From assembly GCF_000004075.3 (NCBI RefSeq), contig NC_026660.2, forward strand, positions 5,828,001-5,892,000: a stretch of DNA of 64,000 nucleotides. The letters run 5' to 3'. Under the pieces are notes generated by a model. That model saw only the letters and a list, made by a program, of their open reading frames with translations, ran no database searches and was not told the DNA's origin. Below are positions 36,274 to 48,645 of this stretch, in pieces (the first letter of the stretch is position 1; each line of letters opens with the position of its first letter). The position numbers and the translations under genes are program-made. This DNA is from Cucumis sativus (lineage: Eukaryota; Streptophyta; Magnoliopsida; Cucurbitales; Cucurbitaceae).

Positions 36274-39212
36274 ATGGAGGAAGAGCGAGTAGAGGAATCG
36301 AAGGTTAGGGTTTTGATCGAGAACGCTACGAATTCTACGGATTCGGAAGTTCATCCTCGGCTTCTCAAGGCTATTAAATCGGTTGTGCGGAATTCTGATT
36401 CAGAGCTCCGAGTCGCTGCCCAAACTCTTATGGACCTTATGAAGTTTGATCATTCTCAGGTTTCTTGTCTAATCTCTTTTTCTTTTGAATTTCAGTTTAG
36501 GTTTTATGTTCATGAGTTTTAATTCTTTGATGCAGACTTGTTTTTTTATGGTATATGCGTTTATTATTTGTGATTTTACCTTAAGTTTGTATTCGTTCGT
36601 TTCGGTTTTTGCGTCTGTTAAGTTATCTGCCTTGGAATTGGATGAAGTTTAGCTTAAATGGCATCTTGATCTTAGTTAACGACTATTGATAGATGGAATA
36701 CGAAAAGAAATATTGTAAGAGCATGGGCGTTAATTAGGATCCCGTGGGTCATCGTAAATCTTCTTTTCTAAGTGGTATTTTTCTCTAGGCAGTAGGCTTA
36801 GTTGCTGCAATCGTTGTTTGATGACAGTGCTTGGATTGACAAGCCTTTTCGATGCATCTTTGTCTTTGGTCTGGAAGGATATGCTCTGGAAAAAGTGCTA
36901 GTACTATAGTTCACAATTCAGTTTTCATGTTCTTGCCACCCAACTTTTACATTGTGTACTGCTCCACTGCCGTTCTTCTGTAAAATTCCAAATGGGGTAA
37001 ATCTCAGTTCTAGGATTGACTTGTTCATCAAGATAAGGTCCTGATGAGGAGTTTAGTAATGTTTATTTTGTTTAGGAGATAAGAAGTATGAGAGGTTTTT
37101 ACACACATTTATTTATTATGTAGTAGAGAGCAATATCTTTTGCTTAATTTTTTCTCTCTTTTACTGGGAAGGTAGTTGAACTTTGGAGGAACAGTAGTGT
37201 TATCACAGCTTTAGTTTGTCTTATTCGAGGGTTTAAGTGTTATTTATCTTGATATGTCTTCTTTTTAGTTTTTACAGTAGTATGGAACAAATTAAAGAAT
37301 TCAGAATGAACCAAATGTCCTATTTGTTACTATATGCCATTGTTTCATCTCTTCGAGCTGTTGCAAATCATTATGAAGAGAATAGCAACAAAGAGTAGTC
37401 TGACTGCAATGGTGGAAATATATGACCTTTGATCCTTTTTTTTTTTGGCAGGTCCGCTATCTCACACTTCTGGTAATTGATGAACTTTTCATGAGATCAA
37501 AGCTTTTCAGATCTATTGTCGTTGAGAAATTAGATCAACTGTTGACATTAAGTGTTGGATTCAGAAGAAGTATGGTACTTCCTGAACCAGCAGCTGTTGC
37601 ATCTACTTTGCGTTCAAAGGCAATCGAGTTTTTGGAGAAGTGGAATGATTCTTTTGGTATCTACCACAGAAAGCTTAGATTAGGCTATGACTACCTGAAG
37701 AACACTCTTCGACTCCAGTTTCCAAATATACAAGCAAACGCAATGCGACGCCAACAAGAGAGGATGGAAAGAGAAATAAGATCAAAAGAGATACTGCTTC
37801 GCAAGTATGGAATGTTGAAAGAGAATTTTTCTTCTATCAAGGAAGAAATTCAGTCGACTTTAGACGAGATCAAGGAGTGTCTGGATATTGTTCATTCTAA
37901 AGAGGATGACGGAGACATGATTCCTTTGGATGATGACACCACAGAAGAGTTTCGATCTGTCGAGCTGAGACAGATACGTCTTGCTGCACTGAAAGGAGAA
38001 ATGGTTCATGAAAATCATGATAATAAAGTGATTTTTGATGCATTAAGGGAGCTTTACAAGCTCATGTCTAAACATATGGTTTCTATCCAAGAGTGGATCT
38101 CTGTTCTTGTTAGGGTTGATTCAACGGACATAAGATTTAGGGATTCAGCCTTAAGGGAGTTCATCGATTTACAAAATAGTCTACGTGTAGTGAAGAGGCA
38201 ATGTGAAGAATTGGGTTGTAACTTTACAGAAAGTGCAAACCATGATGACGAAGATGAAGATTTCTGGGAAGAAGGTCCGGTGGGAGCAACAAAAGATGGA
38301 GGTACTTCCGAAAAGAAAAATGAAGATCTTGTTGTGGTGTCAACATCTAATGTGATTAAAAGTGCAGATAACTCTAAAACTGGTAGTGGGGCACATGTTG
38401 GCAATGTGGTGAAAAATGGTGAAGTTTGTAGTAGTAATTCAGCCTCCTCCCTAAGGAATAAGCTCTTAGCTGATGCTCCAGTTATTGAATGGGGCTCTTT
38501 CTTAAATAATTGGGATTCAAGGACAGATATTCTAGCTAACCAGCGAGGATTAGAGCTTCAAAGCCACTGGGGTCGAGTAGACTACGATGCAACTATTCCT
38601 GCCGAGAAAATTGCGGAACTGAATGTCCGGGCTTCCTTGTACAAGGAAGATCAACCCGAAATTCAACCTTGTCGTGCTCCTTTAAGGAAAGGAGGACTTT
38701 GTCCAAGAAGAGATCTAAAAGTGTGTCCATTTCATGGGCCTATCGTGCCCCGTGATGATGAAGGACGGCCATTGAACGTGAGTTCTTCATTGGATGAGAC
38801 AACTCCTGATCTGAAGATTGGATCAGTTGAACAGCTAGTGAGACAGGCTGTAAAAAATGTACGTACGCGAGATAAAGAGGCAGCAGAGACGAGAGAACAT
38901 GACAAGAAAGCATTGAAACGTGCCAAACTTGCAAAAATTAGAGAGCACAATGCAGGTGTTTTGCAGGACGCTGCATTGGCATCGACATCAAGATCTTCTG
39001 CGTTTGGTGAAAATATGGAAACAGGTGGTGAAGGGACCGGATCAGATAGGAACAAGAAGAAAACACTTGCATCTATGCTGCGTAAGAAAGTGTCGACGAA
39101 AGATCGGTTATCAAGGAGGCTGTTGGGTGCAAAATCCAGCGCTTTAACTAAGAGGGAGCTTAAATTGAATGAAGATGCAAACTATAGAGAAGCATTCCCA
39201 AATCAGTGGTGA
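36274..39212 (+). CDS. UVSSA: UV-stimulated scaffold protein A homologue
   Basis: UVSSA is a scaffold of transcription-coupled nucleotide excision repair that, in animals, joins stalled RNA polymerase II, CSA/CSB, USP7 and TFIIH. There are two exons, 36274-36459 and 37452-39212, joined in phase, giving 648 residues. The N-terminal about 150 residues form the VHS-like helical domain (VRYLTLLVIDELFMRSKLFR). A charged coiled region and an acidic patch (DDEDEDFWEEGPVG, a likely TFIIH-binding type segment) follow. At residues about 468-492 is the family zinc finger, PCRAPLRKGGLCPRRDLKVC then PFHG, with Cys-Cys-Cys-His ligands. Basic C-terminal repeats end the protein. The start codon lies in a strong context (TCACCATGG). 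Length is close to the human protein. Confidence 0.94.
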
Positions 39213-40892
39213 ACTCACTCTCCATTTGTTGTGGGTATTTTCTTTAGGGTTGATTGTTCATAAGGTGAAATTACTTGTTGGATAGAATTGTGTATTCCTT
39301 TGTTTTTTTCTTCTCCCACTGAGATTTTTTGAATTAAGCAAAAAAATAAAAATACATTTATTCATATATATACATGTATGTATTTGGGACTATGAGGTCT
39401 TTAGTCCAAATCTCGAACGGAAAAAACAGGACGGAGCTTCGTGTTTATGTTAAAGAAAAGTGGTAATAGTATTAAAATTTTATAAATTTTGTTAGTTGAA
39501 AAATATTATAAACCATTAAGAAAATATATAATTCAACTCACACTCTTAAATAGTATTAAAATTTTATAAATTTTGTTGTTGAAAATTTTGAGATATAGCA
39601 AGTTATTCTTTAAAATTGTATTCATAGAAAAACAAGTAATAAGTCCGGATATCAATTAAAAGTTTATTAAAAAATCATGAAATTAATTAAGTAGAGAAAT
39701 TATTGTAAATGGTAAAACTTTTTAAATATTTACAAAATAATCTTTATTAAACATTTTTTAACTATTTGGGTCTATAATAATTTAATATATAGAAAAAACT
39801 AAAATAGAATTTGATAAATATTTATTCTATATAAATAAATAAAAATCTTTTAATTATTTTAGGTGAATTTATTAACCAACTCAACCCATAATTTATTTAT
39901 TTATTTTATTTCAATAGAGTTGATAACTCAATCAACAATTATATTGATGGAATATAAATACATTTTGGTAAATTTTATAAATATTTTTGACAGTTTTATA
40001 AATTTGTGTTTAATTTGTAATAAATAATGGAAGAAGGAAAGCATTACTTGTGAAGTGAGAAATTATATAAAAGACCAAACCATTAGAGTATCTCTCTAAT
40101 AAATGCCATTGTTTGCTTAACTTTGGACTCAAGTAATCCTTTTTTATTTTTCATCATTTCATTTCCAAAATTTCCCTTTTAAATCATCATTGATTGCCTC
40201 AAAATTATTTCCATTTCTTCTAATAATTCTTAGCTTATATTCCTTCACAACTCAACATTAAAAAAAAATTCTTCATCACTTAAAGAAAAGAATTTTTCCT
40301 TCATTTTCCTTCCTATATTTTCATTACATTTTTTGAATTATTTCTACTTATTTGTTTCTTAGTTTTCCCCCTAATAATGTTCAAAATGCTTTCTTCTATA
40401 TTTTGACTTTTTATCTCAAAAGATATGAAAAAAGTCGTTGTTATTACGATTACAAATAGTAAACTATTCACGACGATTCATTCATTTGAAAAATGAAAAC
40501 ATTATTATTGTTTAGAAGAACAATTCTATTTATAAACTTTTAAACTACTTTGTCAAGAAAACAATCAGCTTTTAACTATTCATCATATTTAAAATCGAAT
40601 TTTATGTATTCTTTTAGTAGGTTTATGAAGTCGCAGAGTTATTGGACTTTACTCTCCAAATGTCGAAGGTTCGATCTCTACTCTATAAAAATTTAAGAAC
40701 ATAAAATCCTCGAACCAAATAGAGTCCGCTCCCATACCGTTTGACAATTATTGACAAAATGAAAATGTAGATTAATATCACACCCACCACTACCTCACAT
40801 TATTCAAACTTTGGATCAAACATCAATTAATGGAACCCCACTATCCATCCAAAGGTATGTTTTGGCCACCAACATTATTATTATTATTATTG

Positions 40893-40894
<2 letters not shown>

Positions 40895-40925
<31 letters not shown>
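40895..40925. repeat. (TA)n microsatellite
   Basis: Uninterrupted TA dinucleotides for about 31 bp, directly preceded by a (TTA)n run from about 40873. Likely polymorphic. Confidence 0.95.
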
Positions 40926-40927
<2 letters not shown>

Positions 40928-41904
40928 TTCCATTCTCTTTTCTTCAATTATTTATACCATATTTATACCTACCAAAATCTTACTATAATCCTCTCCATAT
41001 TCATGTATCCATAGTTTTCAACATATATATACGTTTTGTTTGTAATTTTACGTAGCACGTGTAGGTGTATTTGATGTATTTTCTTTTTGCAAGAGAATGA
41101 AGTCTTCTTCTTTTTCGTTCAACAATGTTGAAGTAAGAAAAATTTTGAATTTATCGCATTTTGGTTGCAATAGATATTTTATACCCGTAATTGAGTTAGG
41201 TTGATTTGTTGAAGTTTATATGATTTGTACTTGAACGGTAGGTTTGGAATTTTTAATAATTTGTTCGGTCGATCCAACTTTTTTATTCCAAAATAGAATC
41301 TACCATATTTTAAATAATAAGGTTTTATCATTTTATTTTTATTGTTAATCTCTATTTTAATTACTTGCATGATGGGCTCTCGACTCTCATGATCTCTACT
41401 ATATATATCATATATATATATAAAATGAAAATTTTCATTTTCATTTCCAAAATGTATACTAAAGTATATTAGGGAAAAAAACAGTTAAAATATTTTCTAA
41501 AAATAATTTTTAACCCACCCTCAGAAGAATTAATTTAATTGATATATATGGGGAAATTTTCGTTTGTTACTAACATTTTAAATTTATTTTCAATCAAAGA
41601 ATTGTTTTTTTTTATAGAAATATTTCGAAGATAATTTTAAATGATAAATGTCATTGTTTCTAAGCTTTTGTTTATTATGTATTTAAAAGAAAAATACTAC
41701 AAAAAAAAAAAAAAAAAAAAAACAATGGATAGCTCAATATATCATAAAATGATGTGTACATCAAATTTATTTTATTTGACCATATCATTTAATATCTCTC
41801 CCTATTTCTTTCTTTCTTTATTACTATCTGTTTTTCAAATTTTAATTAATTAACCTATCTATTAGACATCATTTTATCATTAACTTTTCGTATCGCTACT
41901 AATA

Positions 41905-42100
41905 AGTATTTTAACCAAATCTCCACCAAACTGATTATGATAATTGGTTTAGTAAATATTATGATCCGGACCATAAAGAAGTACAAACAAACTGTTGAAT
42001 GTATTTTTTTCTAACTGATATCGACCAAACTCGTTTTTATCTCCGACAGACCACCTTCAGTTGGTCAACTCAAATTTTTGGTCTATCATACTCACCTTTA
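41905..42100. mobile_element. MITE-like element, copy 1
   Basis: Shares ordered blocks with 43535-43818 in the same orientation: ACCAAA..GATTATGAT, TAAATATT, AAGTACAAAC, CGACCAAACTCG, and the right end TTTTTGGTCTATCATACTCACC. The left end is too diverged to place. Confidence 0.55.
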
Positions 42101-43534
42101 GCTATTCCTTTTTTTTAGACATTAATATTGATCTTATTTTATTACAAACTTTTACGTATTATAATTCGTATTTACAAAACTACATATTTAAAATTCATGA
42201 GAATTTTGTACTAAGGTATGAGAATTTAATTTTACCCAATTTAGATTTTAAAATAGAGTTTAGGAGTATGTTGAGAATGAATAATATTTGTGTTGGAGAA
42301 GAAAGAGAGAAAGAAGCTAAGGTTAGGAATCTTAATATTATATTATTATCTTAGGAAAAATTAATTATTTCAAATAAAACAATTTAAAAATGAAATTCCA
42401 TTTTGTAATTTATTCCAAAGTACAATAATTTGAGAGAGAAACTAATTATTGTTATTATTATTGAGTCAAATTAAATATTTTAGTCCTACTATTTAGTTTC
42501 TATTTCAATTTGGTCCCAATCTTTATTCAAAGTTTCAATGTCATCCCTAATATAAATATTAATTTTTCAATTATATTCTCATTTTTCCACCATGTAAATT
42601 TAATACATTTGTTAATGGTATTGCAATAATCTCAAAATATTCGTTAATTGAACAACAAATCTCTTCGTTGTTAACAAATATTATATGTCAGTTAAGTTGT
42701 ATTAACTGTCCAAAAAAATTACATCAGAGATAAAATCAAAACTCTAAAATAATTAAAAATCAAAACATACATTCAACTTTTTTATTCGTAGTTCTTAAAG
42801 CATTACTAATTTTTAAAATTTTCAATTTTGTCTTTAATGTTTGTTCTTCTATACAAAACAACAATGTAAACAGATTGTTACGATTAATTATTATCTTATT
42901 AACATATTTAGACAAATGAATACGTCACTACACATAAAACTTACATATGCTTGCATAATATAAATGTAAACTTTATTTATTTTTTCCATGACATGTTTAA
43001 ACAACGCGTTTGTTCCACGTGTCATAATAATAAGTCAGTATAACAATACATTGTTGACATATTAACTTAATTATGTTAAATGTTTTTATAATGAAAAATA
43101 ACTTAATTGGTAATTATGGGACGCAATCGTTTAAAAGTTAAAATTAGAAACTTTAAAATGTAAAATACATTATATTTAATTTGTTAGGTGAATAATAAGA
43201 AGTGGAATAGATATCTATTTGGAACTTTGATAGTATTTGAAATCTCTCTTTTTAGGACAATCTTTTATTTTTGAATAAATGTCTTAATTTGATATGTATA
43301 TATGCATATGGAATATTATTTGGCTTTTATTAAGAGGTCCCAAACAATTTTCTTCAAATGAGACAACTTCTTTTTGTTTTCTTTTTTGGAAATTAGTCAT
43401 TTATTAAATGTTTTCCAACTAAAAAATCTATATGGTTTGTTTTCTTAAAAACAAATGTGAAGTGATTGTTCGATTAAAACCAATCCATGAACTACTTCTT
43501 ACAACAAATTTCATAACGATGATAGAATAGAAGC

Positions 43535-43818
43535 TAGGGTTGAACATCGATCGCTCGAAGTCGATTTTTTGACCAAATCGATTATGATCGGTTTTGTAAA
43601 TGTTTTAACCGATCACGGTCACGAAGAGTACAAACTGACCATTGGTCAGTTGAATCGTCGATTTAAGTCAGTTTAAACCTTTGAAATTTTTTTTAAAGAA
43701 GCTATCGATTTGGATTTTTCTCAAATTGACACATATCAACCTCTCTTTTATCTTCAACTAAACCATGGTCCGTTTTGGTCCGTCGACTCGATTTTTTGGT
43801 CTATCATGCTCACCTCTA
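43535..43818. mobile_element. MITE-like element, copy 2, hAT-style ends
   Basis: Begins TAGGGTTGAACATCGATCG and ends GGTCTATCATGCTCACCTCTA. The two ends are imperfect inverted repeats (TAG(G/A)G(T/G)TGA(A/G)CAT). Flanks ATAGAAGC and ATAAGAAA could be a decayed 8-bp target duplication, which fits hAT, but the match is weak. Non-coding. Confidence 0.55.
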
Positions 43819-44436
43819 ATAAGAAATGTGTGTGGCTAGTTTCCATCTTGTGACCATTTCTAATTTTGAGTCCATATTACAATGACTTGAAACCAACTAG
43901 TTAATCTATATATATGTTTAAATGAGCACCGAGTACAACTCAACGAGATATACTAATACACTTAGGTATGTGATTCAAACACCTACCCTTTATTATACTA
44001 AGAAATAAAAAACTAATCTAATTATGCTTATATATAACAAAGGATTATAAAGATTTAAACTTTCGTCGATATAAAGTCGGTCAATTATTTTTGAACTATA
44101 TTCACTTTAAAGATTGTTTAATTTTATTCCATAATCGGTTCAATAAATCTAATTTAGTTTAAAATTGGCTAAATATTTATAATAATTTTCGTGGAAGAAA
44201 ATATAATAACGAATATGTTTAGTAAAGATGGTATTAGATAACTATTATTTTAAAACAATCAACTATAAAGTATAAACTATTATATGAAACTAAATAATGA
44301 ACTATGAAAATGTAAAGATTTGAACTTAATTGTTGCATTTGATTTTGTTGTGTAAATAATTTGTTAATTGGGTAGGAGAAGTTGAAAAAAAAGGAAAAGT
44401 GAGAAGAGAAGAACAGCTCAGAAAGAAGGAACTTTC

Positions 44437-44450
44437 TTCATTTATAACCG
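44437..44450 (+). promoter_or_regulatory. Possible TATA element of the SINA gene
   Basis: CATTTATAACC about 360 bp before the start codon is followed by a CT-rich leader-like stretch (44470-44660). Placement is a guess from position and composition. Confidence 0.3.
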
Positions 44451-44800
44451 ATCCACATCGACATCTCTGTCCCTCGTATCGACCTATCAGAAATTTTGGA
44501 ATGAAAAAGGGAAAGAAAAAACTTCCATTATTAACTAATCTCTCCTTCTAAATCCCTCCTTCCTTCTTCTTTCTCCTCATTTCTCTAATCTCAACCACCC
44601 ATTTCATCTCTTTGATCATCCATTTTCATTCCTTTCTTCATTCATTCTTCACTTTTTCTCGATACCCTTTTCATTTCTATCCCCAATTCGCCGGTTTTCA
44701 TGGCGAATACCTCTTCCCCTTCAAAACCCATCATCACATTTTGATTCTCTCTCGATTTAATTAATACCCAGTTGGATAGGTCTTTGTTTGTTCTGCAAAA

Positions 44801-47422
44801 ATGGAGCTGGATGGCATCGATGGTATGCCATCCATGGATGTGATGGACGAGGAAGATAAGACCCTTCAACGTCACTGTCAGTTTCCTTCGATTTCCAAGC
44901 CTCGAATCAACAATAACGACAATCCCACAACCACAAGTGTCCATGAGCTTCTTGAATGTCCTGTTTGTACCAATTCTATGTATCCCCCAATTCATCAGGT
45001 TCCTTTCCCCCAACCCTCTTTTTCTTTTCTTCAATCACTGTTTTGATCCGTTTCTGCTTTCTGTTTTCTGATCTATTTCGTATTGTGGGTCTGTTGTTAG
45101 AGGTTCTTGAGATTCTTCTCCTCCATTGGGCCTTTGGTTTTCTCGATCGATCGGTTCTTGTAATGATTATTTTTATAGTTATTTGCATTTTCATTTGCCT
45201 TTGCCTTTGTGGAGATTTCTAATCTTTGTGAGTCTAAATTGTTTGCTAAAGCCCTGCCCTTCAATATACTCATAATCATCAAAATGAAGAGCCATTTTGT
45301 TGTGTTGCTATCATTTGTTGTGGTTTAGTCAACTTTGTTCAGAAACTGAAATCATGTTCCAATTGTGGCTCTTTTTTAGGTTAGTTTAATTAATACATGG
45401 AGGGGAAAATCTGGGATCTCTTTCTCATATTATCTTAAATATCATCAATTGGGGAAGTGGGAATCCTATGTTTGACCTTTAGAACGACTATCTTAGCGCT
45501 GCAAGATCAGGCTTGCATAGGGCAGGTGAATGGAATGGTGAAGGTGAAATTTGAAAAGAATCTACTTCATTGTTTTACCTTCCCCGTTCCAAATCGAGTT
45601 CTCAGTGGTACTTGCAGGCTGGAATGGCTAGAATATAGGATTCTCTTGGACTCACAATGCTGGGATCATCTCTTTTTCTATTTCAATTTAGATTGAATAT
45701 TGTCAAAGGTTTTGCTCTAAATCAATGCTCAGATCATCTCTTTTGCTTATAGCATACGGTTTCATAAGCGAGTTAGAAGGTTGAGGCACTTAGGATAGGC
45801 ATTGGACATGGTAAATAGATGGTTGTATTTTTCAATACAGCATCATAAAGTTGAGTAATTGATCTAATATTCTGTTTGATTTCTTGTTGACTATGTGGTG
45901 CTATGCAACGATGTTAGTTTTGCATTAGGTTAGTACAAACGACAGGTCTCGTTTCTTCTTGTTTGATGTTAGTAACCAATTCCTAAAATTATACTTGTTC
46001 TTAAAACATTTTCAATAAAAGTGGTTGTAAAATTAACTTGCTTATGGGTGTGGTTACATTTTCTAAATTTTTAGTCACAAGTTTGTCTGGTCGCATCACA
46101 TCTCAAAGTTTACAAGTGTTAAATTACAATATTGATTTTATATGATTCTCAGCCAATAACTTTAGAAATCATTTTTGCATAATCTACATCAAGTGTTTCT
46201 GGAAAAATATTCTAAAATCATTTTTGAATTTCTTAAATGTGACGTTTATTTTCATCCAAAATCACTTGGGAACTTATGTCAAACTCAATCTTAGAACTCC
46301 TGGACGATTTTTGAATACTCCCTTCTTGGCTTTGGCTGGATATAGATGTTTATGTGTATGTGTGTATGTCTATTTAACACTATCACGTAGGAATGTCTTG
46401 TCTATTTTGGTATTCGCACCACGATATGTGTGGATTCTTCGAAAGGACAAAACAACTAATTCGTCAATCTTGTGAAATCTCTAGCGTTAAATGATATTGA
46501 ATCTTCATGAATGAATTTCGGGTAATGACTATCCAGTTTGGGATAGTTGACGAGAAGAAATTGCTGAATGTTTTGAACTTTTTGTTTTGTTTGTGCAGTG
46601 TCCCAATGGGCATACCCTCTGTTCTTCGTGTAAAACAAGGGTAGACAACCGTTGCCCGACATGCAGGCAAGAGCTCGGTGATATCAGATGTCTAGCATTA
46701 GAAAAAATAGCTGAATCGCTTAAACTGGCTTGTAAATTCTCCACATTTGGGTGCCAGGAGATATTGCCTTACTACAGCAAACTCAAACATGAATCTGCCT
46801 GTTACTATAGACCATATACCTGCCCTTATGCTGGATCAGACTGCCCAATTGATGGCAATATTCCTTTCCTTGTTTCCCATCTTCGGGATGATCACAAGGT
46901 CGATATGCATTCTGGATGCACGTTTAATCATCGTTATGTAAAGGCTAATCCATGCGAAGTCGAAAACGCCACATGGATGCTAACTGTACGTATCCATTCA
47001 ACATGATCGAACAGTCGTGGGTGACAATATTCAAGATTATTTTTCACTTATAATGAGCTTCTATTTATGCTCTTATTTCACCTTTGGCTCAGGTCTTCCA
47101 CTGCTTTGGCCAGTATTTCTGTCTTCATTTTGAAGCCTTTCAGCTGGGTATGGCACCAGTTTACATGGCATTTCTGCGATTCATGGGGGACGAAACCGAC
47201 GCTCGAAACTTCAGTTACAGCCTCGAGGTTGGTGGAAATGGTAGGAAGCTGATATGGGAAGGCAACCCTCGAAGCATTCGGGACAACCACAAGAAAGTTA
47301 GGGACAGCCATGACGGTCTCATTATACAACGAAACATGGCGCTGTTCTTTTCGGGAGGAGAAAGGAAAGAGCTGAAGCTGCGGATCACGGGACGGATTTG
47401 GAAAGAACAAAATAAACAGTAA
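44801..47422 (+). CDS. SINA-type RING E3 ubiquitin ligase (SINAT family)
   Basis: Seven-in-absentia type E3 ligase that transfers ubiquitin to substrates bound by its C-terminal domain; Arabidopsis SINATs act on regulators of auxin, brassinosteroid and autophagy pathways. Three exons, 44801-44998, 46599-46985 and 47093-47422, give 304 residues. The RING finger spans residues 53-88 (CPVC ... CPNGHTLCSSC ... CPTC), split by intron 1 after HQ. The SIAH-type zinc finger follows (FGCQEILPYYSKLKHE, CPYAGSDC, HLRDDHKVDMH), then the TRAF-like dimerisation and substrate domain (FHCFGQYFCLHFEAFQLGM, DGLIIQRNMALFFSGGE). All metal ligands I can identify are present. It is closest in feel to SINAT2/5 but I cannot name the orthologue. 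An acidic N-terminus is usual for the family. Confidence 0.95.
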
Positions 47423-48645
47423 ACTTGTTAGAGATTCAACTCTTTATGTATTTGACTGTAATGCATAACATTTGCTTCAACTTTATCCACCAGAAGCCAA
47501 TCTTGAATCAGTTCATATCTATTCTTCAAATCTAACAGGAAGAAGAAAAAAAAAAAGGCCTTGAAACCATTTCCAATTCCAACCTTCTTGTAATTGAGAT
47601 TTAGCTTTTACAATGTCAAGCATTGAGAGCCTTTCTTTGAAAACTGTTTCCAAAATCCTTTAGTTTTTTTTCTTCAATAAAAGGTTGAGCTAAAAACATT
47701 TTTACACATCTATTTTGTAGAAGTAGTTCTTTTCGAGGTCTGTTTCGAAGACTCAATCCCATTTTGGAAGGAACTGATTTTTTTTTAATGAGCTTGCCAA
47801 TAGTAAATGGAACAGATTCATCTCTTTGAAGTCCTATTATTAACGTTTCCAAAACATGAATTAAAACAAAAGAAAGTTTTTACTTCGTCTCGACTGGTTA
47901 ACATTTGAAAAGGTTTGAACAATTTTTTTGAACCGGAGAAAATTTGAAAATTGGTAGAATATCGGTCTAGCACCAAGAAGATATAGTTAGAAAATTATAA
48001 TATTTTAAGAATATCTCGGTAGTCGATCTCAAGAAAAACAATTTTACGAGTCCTAAAAAACATGTGCTACTTTAGAAAATAAAAGCGAAAAGTTTGCTAG
48101 TTTTGTCAATTTTTCCAGAAAAAGGAACAACAATGGATGAAAATGTGCATTTCAAAAGATCAGTGTATAAACTGCAAAGTTAAAAAGAGAATTTAAATCT
48201 TAACTTTAGTAGAGGCTCGATTAAAAAATGCTTCACAAAAGGAACAACACAATATCCTTATAAACAACCTGCTCTGTTCAATCATTCATAATTAACAGAA
48301 TGAGAAAAAATAAAATTAAAAAATTTATAAATATTTTATTAAATTTCCATTGAAACTCCAAAGGAGAAAGACCTTAGGAGAGCAAATACAAGCATGAAAT
48401 AAGAACAGCAATTCCAAAGGAAGTGCCATTTGAAAAAGCCAAAGAGAACCCTTTCTCAGCGGCTATTACAAAGAACAAAGAAGCAGAACAGATATAGTCC
48501 TGTCGTTTCGTTACATGAGATCATAACATTTCATTAACATATATATATATATTATATATATCATCATATATGTGCATTATCCACATATTTAATTAATTAC
48601 TTACAACTATTATTAGTTACTAAAAATGATCTTTAGCTTTCCCCA
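47423..48645. other. Spacer between convergent SINA and PI4K gamma 3' ends
   Basis: AT-rich, no recognised gene. It holds both 3' untranslated regions and a (TA)-rich stretch near 48540-48570. Confidence 0.65.

Larger units (their letters stand above)
39213..44800. other. 5.6 kb AT-rich spacer between UVSSA and the SINA gene
   Basis: No coding gene recognised. It holds the UVSSA 3' region, a near-direct repeat of AATAGTATTAAAATTTTATA at about 39466 and 39549, (TTA)n plus (TA)n at 40873-40925, a 22-base A run at 41701-41722, two related MITE-like elements (41905-42100 and 43535-43818) and the SINA promoter. Confidence 0.65.

Noticed and set aside
40873-40925. Regular repeats that could be mistaken for an array with spacers
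   Set aside because: Simple (TTA)n and (TA)n microsatellite; no CRISPR structure is expected or seen in this plant DNA.
47616-47852. 78-residue minus-strand ORF between the SINA and PI4K gamma genes
   Set aside because: Lys-rich with no similarity I recognise, and placed in the 3' region of two convergent genes.
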